Part shown: piece after piece, positions 1 through 7,706 of the stretch
How the letters are laid out: each line of letters starts with the position of its first letter
Numbering within the stretch: position 1 is the first letter of the stretch
Assembly (NCBI GenBank): GCA_049603835.1
Contig: JBMYSZ010000004.1
Coordinates: 199,491 to 263,490 of the forward strand
Direction of reading: 5' to 3'
DNA: 64,000 bases
Source of the DNA: Mangrovicoccus sp049603835
GTDB taxonomy: Bacteria > Pseudomonadota > Alphaproteobacteria > Rhodobacterales > Rhodobacteraceae
The notes under the pieces: generated by a model
What the model was told of the DNA's origin: nothing
The model's database searches: none
What the model saw: the letters and a program-made list of their open reading frames with translations, nothing else
Made by a program: the position numbers and the translations under genes

Positions 1-204
1 GGCGCGCCCATTTTAGATCCAAATTCCGAAGTGATCGGGACGCTTGTCGCGCTGTCAAAACATCCGCGTCTGTGGAACAAAACCGAAAAGAAAGATATCG
101 AACGCTTCGCGGGCTTGGTTAATAAAATGGTTTTGCTGCGCGCCTCGCTCGAAACCATCAAATGCTTGGCCGTCGAAACGCAACAAGAGCGGAAAGGCTC
201 GTAA
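1..204 (+). CDS. GAF-domain protein, C-terminal fragment
   Basis: An open frame enters from the left edge in frame 1 and stops at TAA 202-204, leaving the last 67 residues. The visible part reads GAPILDPNSEVIGTL, then a WNKTEKKDIERFAGLV-like segment and a helix ending MVLLRASLE. This fits the end of a GAF domain (the G-P...G-L...W...L..lA..v pattern). GAF domains sense small molecules, but the ligand and any N-terminal output domain lie outside the window. It converges with pccA across a hairpin. GAF is a family-level inference from a short piece. Confidence 0.55.
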   Translation, partial: GAPILDPNSEVIGTLVALSKHPRLWNKTEKKDIERFAGLVNKMVLLRASLETIKCLAVETQQERKGS

Positions 205-230
205 AAAAGAATTGGGCGCCTAAACGCCCG
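203..230 (-). terminator. Rho-independent terminator after pccA
   Basis: Read on the minus strand, a 5-bp GGGCG/CGCCC stem (214-218 with 225-229, 6-nt loop) is followed within a few bases by a T-rich run, the complement of the A-run at 203-208. It lies about 30 nt beyond the pccA stop. The stem is short but the placement is right. Confidence 0.5.
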
Positions 231-257
231 ATCCTGGTCATTTTGCGCCGCGCGACC

Positions 258-2288
258 CTATTCGAATTCCATAATCACGTCATCAACCGCTAGGCTGTCA
301 CCCGCTCCAGCATTGATTTTTGTGACGACGGCTTTTTTCTCGGCGCGCAGGATATTTTCCATTTTCATCGCTTCGACAGTGCAAAGCGCCTGGCCTTCTT
401 GCACCTCGTCGCCAATTTCCACATCGACCTTCACGATCAGACCAGGCATCGGGCAAAGCAGCAGTTTCGACGTATCCGGCGGCAGTTTCTCGGGCATGAG
501 TGCGGCCAATTCCGCTGCACGCGGGCTGCGCACATGGACTTTCAGATCCGCGCCACGGAACCGCATGCGATAGCCGCTGGTGATCGGTGTGACTTTGATT
601 TTCATGGTCTCGCCATCGACCATCATATCGGCCAAACTATCGCCCGGCGTCCAATCGCCGGTGACACGCAGCGACGCCCCATCGGCAAAGCTGATCGTAG
701 AGCCCTCAGCATCCGCCGCAATCGTCACCGGATAGCTTTCGCCCTGCAAAGTGACGACCCATTCTGTACCGACCAGACGTTCGTGGTTATCCATACGACC
801 CGAAATCCGGGTGCTGCGAATATCCGCCACCCGAGACATCGCCGCAGCCGCGGCCGCAACTTTGCGCAGCTGGGCTTCTGCCAGGGTCACACCTTGGAAG
901 CCATCGGGGAATTCCTCGGCGATGAAGGCAGTGGTCATCGCCCCATCGATGAAGCGCTGATGATCCATCACCGCCGATAGGAAAGGCAGGTTATGACCGA
1001 TGCCTTCGACCTCAAACCCGTCCAATGCATTACGCATTCCCTCAATCGCCTCTGCTCGGCTTGGCGCCCAGGTGCAGAGCTTTGCGATCATCGGGTCATA
1101 GAACATAGAGATCTCGCCGCCGTCATAGACGCCCGTATCATTGCGCACCACCAGATCCCCAACCGCGCCCGGTTTGGTTCCCGAGACATAGCCTTCGGTT
1201 TCGGCTGGCGGGCTGTATTTGGTCAAACGGCCAATAGAGGGTAAGAAATTGCGATACGGGTCTTCGGCATACAGCCGGTTCTCAATCGCCCAACCGGTCA
1301 GGGTCACATCCTCTTGGGTAAAGGGCAGCTTTTCCCCAGCCGCGACGCGGATCATATTTTCCACCAGATCGACACCAGTGATCAGCTCGGTCACCGGATG
1401 TTCCACCTGCAGACGGGTGTTCATTTCTAGGAAATAGAAGTTCTTATCGCCATCGACGATGAATTCCACCGTCCCGGCGCTGGCATATCCCACCGCCTTG
1501 GCCAAAGCGACCGACTGCTCGCCCATGGCTTTGCGGGTAGCTTCGTCCAGGAAGGGGCTTGGCGCTTCTTCAACGACCTTCTGGTTGCGGCGCTGGATCG
1601 AACATTCGCGCTCGCCCAGATAGACACAATTTCCATGGCTATCGGCCAGAACCTGAATTTCGATATGGCGCGGCTGGGTGACGAATTTCTCAATAAAGAT
1701 CCGGTCATCGCCGAAACTATTGGCCGCTTCGTTTTTCGAGGATTGGAAACCTTCACGCGCCTCTTGGTTATTCCAAGCGATCCGCATCCCCTTGCCGCCA
1801 CCCCCAGCGGAGGCTTTGATCATCACCGGATAGCCGATCTCGCCCGAGATCTTTACCGCTTCTTCCGCGTCGCCGATCAGGCCCATATAGCCGGGAACCG
1901 TGCTAACGCCCGCTTCTTGGGCAATCTTTTTAGAGGTGATCTTATCGCCCATGGATTCGATCGCACCTGCAGGCGGCCCAACAAAAGCAACGCCCGCCGC
2001 TTCTAACGCTTCCGCGAAAAGCTTATTCTCCGACAAAAACCCGTAGCCCGGATGCACTGCCTGCGCGCCCGAGCTTTTGATCGCCTCCATGATCTTGTCG
2101 ATCACGATATAGGATTGGTTGGCCGGCGGCGGGCCGATATGGATCGCCTCATCGGCCATCTGCACATGCAGAGCCGCGGCATCCGCATCGGAGTAAACGG
2201 CAACCGTTTTGATCCCCATCTTGCGCGCGGTCTTAATTACCCGGCACGCGATCTCGCCTCTATTGGCGATCAATAGCTTATCAAACAT
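258..2288 (-). CDS. pccA: Propionyl-CoA carboxylase alpha subunit (biotin carboxylase/BCCP)
   Basis: 676 aa. It carboxylates biotin with ATP and bicarbonate, then supplies the carboxyl group to PccB to turn propionyl-CoA into methylmalonyl-CoA in the cytoplasm. Domains in order: biotin-carboxylase N-domain (about 1-110, starting MFDKLLIANRGEIACRV), ATP-grasp with the glycine-rich loop GGGGKGM at 162-168, biotin-carboxylase C-domain to about 450, a linker/BT region, and the biotinyl domain at the end with EAMKM, biotin on Lys642. The start has AAGGGG upstream. PccB is encoded about 3.4 kb away on the same strand with small genes between, as is common in Rhodobacteraceae. Related 3-methylcrotonyl-CoA carboxylases are alike, but the pairing with pccB favours PccA. 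Confidence 0.95.
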   Translation of the reverse strand: MFDKLLIANRGEIACRVIKTARKMGIKTVAVYSDADAAALHVQMADEAIHIGPPPANQSYIVIDKIMEAIKSSGAQAVHPGYGFLSENKLFAEALEAAGVAFVGPPAGAIESMGDKITSKKIAQEAGVSTVPGYMGLIGDAEEAVKISGEIGYPVMIKASAGGGGKGMRIAWNNQEAREGFQSSKNEAANSFGDDRIFIEKFVTQPRHIEIQVLADSHGNCVYLGERECSIQRRNQKVVEEAPSPFLDEATRKAMGEQSVALAKAVGYASAGTVEFIVDGDKNFYFLEMNTRLQVEHPVTELITGVDLVENMIRVAAGEKLPFTQEDVTLTGWAIENRLYAEDPYRNFLPSIGRLTKYSPPAETEGYVSGTKPGAVGDLVVRNDTGVYDGGEISMFYDPMIAKLCTWAPSRAEAIEGMRNALDGFEVEGIGHNLPFLSAVMDHQRFIDGAMTTAFIAEEFPDGFQGVTLAEAQLRKVAAAAAAMSRVADIRSTRISGRMDNHERLVGTEWVVTLQGESYPVTIAADAEGSTISFADGASLRVTGDWTPGDSLADMMVDGETMKIKVTPITSGYRMRFRGADLKVHVRSPRAAELAALMPEKLPPDTSKLLLCPMPGLIVKVDVEIGDEVQEGQALCTVEAMKMENILRAEKKAVVTKINAGAGDSLAVDDVIMEFE

Positions 2289-2527
2289 GCTTTTGCCCCT
2301 TCACTCCGCCGACGGCTGAACCATGAAACTGGTCACATCTCTTCATTGGCGGGTTTACGGCAATTTCACAAGATCCCGTGACGAGCGAATATGTCGCTGC
2401 CTGCCCCGCCTCACCCTATTGCCGGAATTATGATAAAATTAGGCTTCGCACGGCTAATCAATTTGGCAAATCCATTTTGTTCATACAGTTCAGCCCGCCA
2501 CTTGCCGCTTATGAAAAAGAGATCCGT

Positions 2528-3919
2528 TTGCTCCGTTTAAGAAACTTTCCGAGCTTGAGCCACAAAAGCCTGATCTACGCTCTTTTGGGCTTGGGACTGC
2601 TCATTTGCCTCGCCCCTCAATATGGGCAGGCCGGTGTGATCACAATCGACCCGCAACCTTACGGCCATCCTATGACCGGTTGGGAAGGCACGCCTGAACT
2701 GGTGGAAAATCCCTTTGACCCGGCTTGGCTTGCGACCCTCAAACCCCGGTTAACGCGCCTGGTCGACGAGGTTGGGATCAACCGTATCCGACTGGAAATC
2801 CGCTCGGGCTCTGAAACCGATATTCAAGCGATCTCGCAATTTATGACCGGGCAAATCAGCTATGAAGACTGGAAACCGATACGCTATAATCCGGCTAATG
2901 ATAATGACGACCCCAATCACATTAACTGGGATGGCTTTGATTTTGCGGAACTTGATTGGCAAATCGAAGCTTATGCCATGCCCATGGCGCAAGCTTTGCA
3001 GGCCCGAGGCGAGCGGCTTTATATCAATATCTGCTATGTGAATTTCCGAGAGGGCATGTATTTTCACCGCGACCCCGAGGAATATGCAGAATTGGTCCTA
3101 GCCACCCATCTGCATTTACAAGAAAAATTCGGCCTTCGCCCAGATAGTTGGGAAGTCATCCTAGAGCCTGACCTGATGAATGATGGCTGGACCGGCACAG
3201 AGATTGGCCAGGCTATTGCAGCATCAGCCCGGCGCTTGCAGGCATATGGGTTTGAGACCAAATTTGTCGCCCCCTCTGTCACAGATTTCCGCAATGCAGA
3301 GCCTTATTTTCGCGAAATCTTGGCGGTTCCCGGCGCGACAGACCATATCTCCGAAGTTTCCTATCATCGATATAAAGGCGCAACGCCCCGCCGGCTTGCC
3401 TCATTAGCAGAGTTAGCAGAGGGCCAAAATCTACCGCTCTCCATGCTGGAATGGTGGTTTGGGAATGGACAATACCCGGTCCTGCATGAGGATTTATCGG
3501 TCGGGCGTAATATCGCTTGGCAAGGCAGCTCCCTGCTTCAGCATTTTCAAAGTGGCGAAGCCAGCCTCGCTTTGGATAGTCCGGTTCGGTCCTATATGGT
3601 CGTTAACAGCTTGTATTTCCGCAATATTCGCCTGGGTTCCCGACGGATCGGCGCCACATCCGGGCTTTTCGCATCGCTTGATCCAGTGGCCTATGTGAAT
3701 CCCAATGGCAGTTATGCGGTCCTGGCCATGGCTTCAAAGGCAACGGATGTGGATATTCGGGGTTTACCGGCTGGGCCATACCGAATTGAAATCGCCAGCG
3801 AAACGGGGCAGCGGCTGGCAGATCTCAGCCACAGCATTTCCCAGGGCCAAGAGCTGCAATTTCAAATGCCTGTCAAAGGTGTTTTTGCGGTGGTGGCCGA
3901 TACATCCTCCCGCCCTTAA
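2528..3919 (+). CDS. Secreted clan-A glycoside hydrolase-like protein
   Basis: About 463 aa from a TTG at 2528, preceded by AAAGAGA. This start gives a classical signal peptide: basic LRLR, then a hydrophobic stretch LIYALLGLGLLICLA, with cleavage near GQAG. The same frame stays open back to a GTG at 2378, but the extra 50 residues look non-coding. The mature part resembles (beta/alpha)8 clan GH-A enzymes. E213 in ILEPD sits like the strand-4 acid/base and E308 in MLEWW like the strand-7 nucleophile. A small beta domain follows at the C-terminus. Family (GH30/GH39-like) and substrate are not clear. It is divergent from pccA and no transporter or sugar gene is nearby. An out-of-frame ATG at 2511 begins a 9-codon signal-like peptide, so a frameshift near the start is possible. 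Confidence 0.6.
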   Translation: MLRLRNFPSLSHKSLIYALLGLGLLICLAPQYGQAGVITIDPQPYGHPMTGWEGTPELVENPFDPAWLATLKPRLTRLVDEVGINRIRLEIRSGSETDIQAISQFMTGQISYEDWKPIRYNPANDNDDPNHINWDGFDFAELDWQIEAYAMPMAQALQARGERLYINICYVNFREGMYFHRDPEEYAELVLATHLHLQEKFGLRPDSWEVILEPDLMNDGWTGTEIGQAIAASARRLQAYGFETKFVAPSVTDFRNAEPYFREILAVPGATDHISEVSYHRYKGATPRRLASLAELAEGQNLPLSMLEWWFGNGQYPVLHEDLSVGRNIAWQGSSLLQHFQSGEASLALDSPVRSYMVVNSLYFRNIRLGSRRIGATSGLFASLDPVAYVNPNGSYAVLAMASKATDVDIRGLPAGPYRIEIASETGQRLADLSHSISQGQELQFQMPVKGVFAVVADTSSRP

Positions 3920-3953
3920 AAAAATACGCGGCCCGATGGGCATCGGAGCCGCG
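3918..3953 (-). terminator. Strong minus-strand terminator
   Basis: A 12-bp stem with one bulge: CGCGGC+CCGATG (3927-3938) pairs with CATCGG+GCCGCG (3941-3953), GG loop. On the minus strand it is followed by seven T (A-run 3918-3924). On the plus strand there is no T-run, so it terminates leftward transcription, not the glycosidase gene just before it. Confidence 0.75.
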
Positions 3954-4172
3954 TTGAAGAGGAAGGGTAAATTTGCACTCACACATCGCATTGAGCCACC
4001 GCTCAGCGACAGTTTGATCATGCCGGATTTGACAAAATTTTCGAAGCTTTGCAGATGGTGCGCCGCCATCGACGTGACAAAACCCAAAGAAATGCCCATT
4101 TTTTCCGCAAGCATGTCCAGCTTTAAGGCGCTTTCGGCTCGATCAACCGAATGCGCCCAGAACCACGGCAAT
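3954..4172. other. Gene-free stretch before a minus-strand terminator
   Basis: No convincing gene on either strand. Because a strong leftward terminator follows at 3918-3953, this stretch is either the long 3' untranslated tail of the leftward operon ending at 4197 or a separate short transcript. A minus-strand frame crosses it but also reads through the terminator into the glycosidase gene, so I do not accept it as coding. Confidence 0.4.
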
Positions 4173-4200
4173 CTAATGCGTTTCGCGCAAAAGGTTTTAG
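4173..4200. repeat. 28-bp palindromic repeat, copy 1
   Basis: Imperfect palindrome with outer CTA...TAG ends around a TTTCGCGCAAAA core. It matches a second copy at 22341-22368 in 23 of 28 positions. The stop codon (TAA) of the leftward gene 4197-4562 lies in its right end. Confidence 0.6.
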
Positions 4201-4562
4201 GAAAAATCGATAATGCTGCCGTCAAAAGCCTGAGGGAAACTGAGTTCCGCTTGCTCTAGATCGAGCTGCAAAAGCGCCTCATAATCCGCCGGATCAAAGG
4301 GATCCTCTGCTGGGATCACTTCTCGCCCGAACAACCAAGATAACCGACCCGCATCTAGATTGCCGCGCTCAAAGGGCTGATCGCCGAAATGCGCCACAAG
4401 TGCGGCCATGAAATACAGATCCGCGCGCCGATCCGCTGGCTTACGGTCTTTGAACCGCTCGCGCCGCGTCAAAGGCGTGACACCCCGCGGATTCGCGCGA
4501 CGGATGGTAAATTGAAAATCGGTCCCGGGCATACGCCCGGGAAAGCCACGGTGTTTGATCAT
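4197..4562 (-). CDS. Conserved hypothetical protein, 121 aa
   Basis: 121 aa beginning MIKHRGFPGRMPGTDF; basic N-terminal half (many R and K) and acidic C-terminal half ending FDGSIIDFS. No signal peptide, membrane segment or motif I can assign. It starts 29 nt after the lipoprotein gene, so the two are probably co-transcribed. No clear ribosome site is seen, and an internal Met at residue 11 could be the start. Its stop codon falls within a 28-bp palindromic repeat. Confidence 0.65.
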   Translation of the reverse strand: MIKHRGFPGRMPGTDFQFTIRRANPRGVTPLTRRERFKDRKPADRRADLYFMAALVAHFGDQPFERGNLDAGRLSWLFGREVIPAEDPFDPADYEALLQLDLEQAELSFPQAFDGSIIDFS

Positions 4563-4591
4563 ATCGGGATCGAAAGCCCCAGTTGGAAGCG

Positions 4592-4804
4592 TTAGATATC
4601 GTCTTTCACCGCTTCATAGATCAAACCGCCGGCCGCGCCAACCATCGCGCCTTGGGCCGCGCTGCCGCCGGTCACAACAGCGGTCCCCGCGCCCAAAGCC
4701 GCCCCTGCGCCGGTCGAGACCGCGCCGCTTTTCAATTGCTGTTCGGTACATGCGCCAAGACTAGCAGCGGCCAAAGTCAGAACGGCAAGTGTTTTCCAGG
4801 TCAT
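4592..4804 (-). CDS. Small glycine-zipper lipoprotein
   Basis: 70 aa. The N-terminus is a lipoprotein signal peptide with lipobox LGAC (Cys19), so it should be lipidated and anchored in an envelope membrane. The rest is a run of small residues (TGAGAALGAGTAVVTGG and similar), a glycine-zipper pattern, ending IYEAVKDDI. The start is fixed by AAGGAG eight nt upstream; the frame is open further upstream but without a ribosome site. It resembles small YMGG/glycine-zipper lipoproteins. The function is unknown. Confidence 0.8.
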   Translation of the reverse strand: MTWKTLAVLTLAAASLGACTEQQLKSGAVSTGAGAALGAGTAVVTGGSAAQGAMVGAAGGLIYEAVKDDI

Positions 4805-4866
4805 GTGAAGCTCCTTTTTTATCATCAAGGACTCAACGCCTGGCGGGTGAAATATTTCCCAGAAAC

Positions 4867-5214
4867 TTAAGAAACCTGTTTTCGGGCCGCATGCGCGATC
4901 CAGCGCGCTCGCTTCGTTGGATCGGTCAGCAGCGCCGTTATTTGCGCTTCGGCCAAGGCTTTCGGCCAAGAGCGACCGCTGACTTGCCCCCCGGCCTGAA
5001 CGGTTAAGCCTTTGGCGTGGCGCTTTATTTTCACTACAGGAGAAAAGCCGCGCAAATTCTGCAACTCCCGCCACAAATCTTTGCGGATCTCATGGGCCAA
5101 AATATGGCGCGACGCTTCCGGGAATTCCGACACCGCGAAAAAATCCATCCGAGGCGCATGGGGGCGATGCAGCCAAAGCGCGCCGCCCTCCTCTCGAATG
5201 ACCCATTTGGTCAT
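4867..5214 (-). CDS. Conserved hypothetical protein, 115 aa
   Basis: 115 aa, begins MTKWVIREEGGALWLHRP and ends with a basic AHAARKQVS tail. It looks like a small soluble alpha/beta protein; no recognised domain, signal or membrane segment. Its ATG overlaps the ridA-like stop codon (ATGA), so it is translationally coupled to that gene. Confidence 0.7.
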   Translation of the reverse strand: MTKWVIREEGGALWLHRPHAPRMDFFAVSEFPEASRHILAHEIRKDLWRELQNLRGFSPVVKIKRHAKGLTVQAGGQVSGRSWPKALAEAQITALLTDPTKRARWIAHAARKQVS

Positions 5215-5600
5215 GGCCGCTTTGCGATCATGTCGATTTCCACCAATGCGCCAACAGCCAGCGCCGTGACACCGATTGTGGTGCGCGCCGGGCGACGGTC
5301 CTCGGGGAAATAGCTCGCATAGATTTCGTTAAACGTCGCATAGTCGCGCTCAAACTCGGTCAGATAGACCCGGCATTGCAGCACATCCGCCAGGCCAAGG
5401 CCGATCTCGCTCAGCACAATTTTCAGGTTTTCCATCACCCGACGGCTTTGCGCCTCGATCCCATCCGGCAAAGGCGCGTCAGGATCAGCCGGATCGGTGG
5501 GCATTTGACCAGTGAGGAAAACGAAACCATCCGTTTCCACCGCATGGGAAAAGGGCGCAACGGGACGAGGGGCGGAGGACAGAAAATGAAACTCAGTCAT
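5211..5600 (-). CDS. RidA/YjgF-family deaminase-like protein
   Basis: 129 aa, full length for the RidA (YjgF/YER057c/UK114) family. The family hydrolyses reactive enamine/imine intermediates from PLP enzymes. Seen here: VFLTGQMPTDP near the N-terminus, QSRRVMENLKIVL, and the C-terminal RPARTTIGVTALAVGALVEIDMIA, where the Arg that binds substrate carboxylates in RidA sits (R-P-A-R-T-T). It lies downstream of pccB and overlaps the next gene by 4 nt. The exact substrate cannot be told; several RidA subfamilies exist. Confidence 0.9.
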   Translation of the reverse strand: MTEFHFLSSAPRPVAPFSHAVETDGFVFLTGQMPTDPADPDAPLPDGIEAQSRRVMENLKIVLSEIGLGLADVLQCRVYLTEFERDYATFNEIYASYFPEDRRPARTTIGVTALAVGALVEIDMIAKRP

Positions 5601-5648
5601 GCTCTTTGACTAGCAGAGCCAAAGCGCTCCCGCTAGCCTGAGCTGCTG

Positions 5649-5685
5649 CTTTGGTGGGAAGGAGCCGAAAGCTCCTCCCCCAAAG
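5649..5685 (-). terminator. Hairpin directly after pccB
   Basis: CTTTGG-GGG-AGGAGC pairs with GCTCCT-CCC-CCAAAG around a CGAAA loop, about 15 bp with two small bulges, three nt beyond the pccB stop. No T-run follows, so it may protect the pccB mRNA 3' end or dampen read-through into the ridA-like gene rather than end transcription fully. Confidence 0.5.
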
Positions 5686-5688
5686 ACA

Positions 5689-7221
5689 TCACAACGGGAT
5701 ATTATCGTGCTTTTTCCACGGATTGCTTAGCTGCTTATTGCGCAGCGAGGCAAAGGCGCGCGCCACCCGGCGACGGGTCGAGCGCGGCATGATCACCTCA
5801 TCGATGAAGCCCCGCTCCGCTGCCTTAAAGGGATTGGCGAAGTTATCTTCATATTCCTGGGTCCGGCCTGCAATTTTATCCGCATCACCCAGCTCAGAGC
5901 GATAAATAATCTCCGCCGCGCCTTTCGCACCCATCACCGCAATCTGCGCGGTGGGCCAGGCATAATTCAGATCCCCGCGCAAATGCTTGGACGCCATCAC
6001 GTCATAAGCCCCACCATAAGCCTTACGCGTGATCACAGTCACTTTCGGAACGGTCGCTTCACCATAAGCAAAGAGCAGTTTCGCGCCATGTTTGATCACA
6101 CCGCCGAATTCCTGACCCGTCCCCGGTAAGAAGCCCGGCACATCCACTAGGGTCAGGATCGGGATCTCAAAACAATCGCAAAAGCGCACAAACCGCGCCG
6201 CTTTGCGCGAGCTATCGATATCCAAACAGCCCGCCAGAACCATGGGCTGGTTGGCCACCACGCCCACGGTAGAGCCCTCGATGCGCATAAAACCGGTGAT
6301 GATGTTTTTCGCGTAATCTTCTTGGATCTCGTAGAAATCGCCCTCATCCCCGATTTTCAGGATCAGCTCTTTCATATCATAGGGCGTGTTCGGATTATCC
6401 GGGATCAGCGTATCAAGACTATCCTCTATCCGCGCCGGATCATCGAAGAAGGGGCGCACAGGCGGCTTTTCACGGTTATTGAGCGGCAGGAAATCCACCA
6501 AGCGGCGGACTTCGGCCAACGCCTCTACATCATTATCAAAGGCACCATCGGCCACCGACGACTTCTTCGTATGAGTGGTCGCACCGCCCAGTTCCTCGGC
6601 GGTGACAACCTCATTAGTCACGGTTTTCACCACATCAGGGCCGGTGACAAACATGTAAGACGTGTCGCGCACCATAAAGATGAAATCGGTCATGGCCGGC
6701 GAATAAACCGCGCCACCCGCACAAGGCCCCATGATCACCGAAATCTGCGGAATCACGCCCGAGGCTTCGACATTTTTCTGAAATACTTCCGCATAGCCCG
6801 CCAGGGACGCCACACCTTCTTGGATCCGCGCACCGCCCGAATCGTTCAGCCCGATCACCGGCGCGCCATTGCGCATGGCCATATCCATGATCTTACAGAT
6901 CTTTTGCGCATGGGTTTCCGAAAGCGAGCCACCGAAAACGGTGAAGTCTTGGGAAAACACATAAACCTGGCGGCCATTGATCGTGCCCCAGCCCGTGACC
7001 ACCCCGTCGCCGGCGGGTTTTTCCGCTTCCATGCCGAAATCGGTGCAACGATGGCTGACGAACATGTCGAACTCTTCAAAAGAGTCTTCATCAAGCAATA
7101 ATTCAATTCGTTCCCGCGCCGTCAATTTGCCTTTGGAATGCTGGGAATCGATCCGGCGTTGGCCGCCGCCCAAACGTGCGGCTTCGCGGCGGGATTCGAG
7201 CTCTGCCAGGATGTCTTTCAT
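5689..7221 (-). CDS. pccB: Propionyl-CoA carboxylase beta subunit
   Basis: 510 aa carboxyltransferase. It moves CO2 from carboxybiotin on PccA to propionyl-CoA. Two crotonase-fold halves are visible: the N-terminal half with GGARIQEGV and the oxyanion-hole-type GPCAGGAVYSPA, and the C-terminal half with VPGFLPGTGQE and the MGAKGAAEIIYR segment typical of acyl-CoA carboxylase beta chains. I start at MKDILAELESRR (7221), the usual N-terminus, rather than the longer frame to 7257. It works with pccA at 258-2288 in propionate and odd-chain or branched amino-acid breakdown. Confidence 0.95.
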   Translation of the reverse strand: MKDILAELESRREAARLGGGQRRIDSQHSKGKLTARERIELLLDEDSFEEFDMFVSHRCTDFGMEAEKPAGDGVVTGWGTINGRQVYVFSQDFTVFGGSLSETHAQKICKIMDMAMRNGAPVIGLNDSGGARIQEGVASLAGYAEVFQKNVEASGVIPQISVIMGPCAGGAVYSPAMTDFIFMVRDTSYMFVTGPDVVKTVTNEVVTAEELGGATTHTKKSSVADGAFDNDVEALAEVRRLVDFLPLNNREKPPVRPFFDDPARIEDSLDTLIPDNPNTPYDMKELILKIGDEGDFYEIQEDYAKNIITGFMRIEGSTVGVVANQPMVLAGCLDIDSSRKAARFVRFCDCFEIPILTLVDVPGFLPGTGQEFGGVIKHGAKLLFAYGEATVPKVTVITRKAYGGAYDVMASKHLRGDLNYAWPTAQIAVMGAKGAAEIIYRSELGDADKIAGRTQEYEDNFANPFKAAERGFIDEVIMPRSTRRRVARAFASLRNKQLSNPWKKHDNIPL

Positions 7222-7410
7222 TAGAATTAGGCCTCTCAAACCGGCTGGAGAATGCATGTCCCCTTTGGGAAACGGTATTTTTGACGGTTTTGCAATGCGT
7301 CCTTTGGAAATCTCGACATAATCCAGAGCTCCAACAGCGGATTAGCCCGAAGTCTCGTCAGAATTCCTGACCTGCTGCAAAAAAGTCTTAATAATCGGTT
7401 AATCCTAATA
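7222..7410. other. Intergenic stretch upstream of pccB and carB
   Basis: No gene found. It separates leftward pccB from the rightward carB side and must hold the pccB promoter. The AT-rich part around 7385-7410 leads into a repeated promoter-like element. Confidence 0.4.
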
Positions 7411-7429
7411 TATACACCTAGCAAAGCTA
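7411..7429 (+). promoter_or_regulatory. 19-nt promoter-like element shared with motB
   Basis: TATACACCTAGCAAAGCTA. A copy with 17 of 19 bases identical lies at 57548-57566 before motB. TATACA could be a -10 box, and the following TAGC-AAA-GCTA is a small dyad at the presumed start site. A TTAA box lies about 8-9 nt upstream in both places. No good -35 box is seen at this copy. Confidence 0.35.
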
Positions 7430-7581
7430 ATTTGCGCCAGCTCACCGCAGTCAAATCGATCAGATTGGTCTTTTGCGAGCAAAGCAACAGCCAGACTGCC
7501 GGCATATATACTGGCTTTGGCATTTCCGCGCTCATGCGTGAGCGCCAAACCGCCGCGGGCCCCAAACCGCGGCGGTTTTTT
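7430..7581 (+). ncRNA. Candidate small RNA or carB leader RNA
   Basis: Between the promoter-like element at 7411 and carB lies a run of hairpins: AGCCAG/CTGGCT (7489-7494 with 7511-7516), then GCGCTCA-TGCG-TGAGCGC (7528-7545), then a 12-bp GC-rich terminator stem with T6 (7547-7581). No reading frame of note is present. Either this is a free RNA of up to about 150 nt ending at the terminator, or it is the leader of carB with an attenuator. I see no obvious anti-terminator pairing or leader peptide, which leans toward a separate RNA. A second possible -10, TATACT at 7507, would give a shorter RNA of about 65 nt. Confidence 0.4.
7547..7581 (+). terminator. Strong Rho-independent terminator upstream of carB
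   Basis: AAACCGCCGCGG (7547-7558) pairs perfectly with CCGCGGCGGTTT (7567-7578), 8-nt loop, T-run 7576-7581. It is on the plus strand 126 nt before the carB ATG, with no protein gene upstream on that strand. Confidence 0.85.
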
Positions 7582-7706
7582 CGTTTTACCAGGCGTTAGA
7601 AACGCAACCAATTCACGAAACCATCACACGCCCTCTTGCACCGGGCGGGGCCATCTCTATAAACCGGCGCGATTTGCCCACCGTTAGAATGAAAGCTGCC
7701 GCGCCC

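Noticed and set aside
3764..4225. 153-codon minus-strand frame across 3764-4225
   Set aside because: It starts inside the 3' end of the gene at 4197-4562, reads straight through a strong terminator (3918-3953) and ends antisense to the glycosidase gene; no recognisable sequence.
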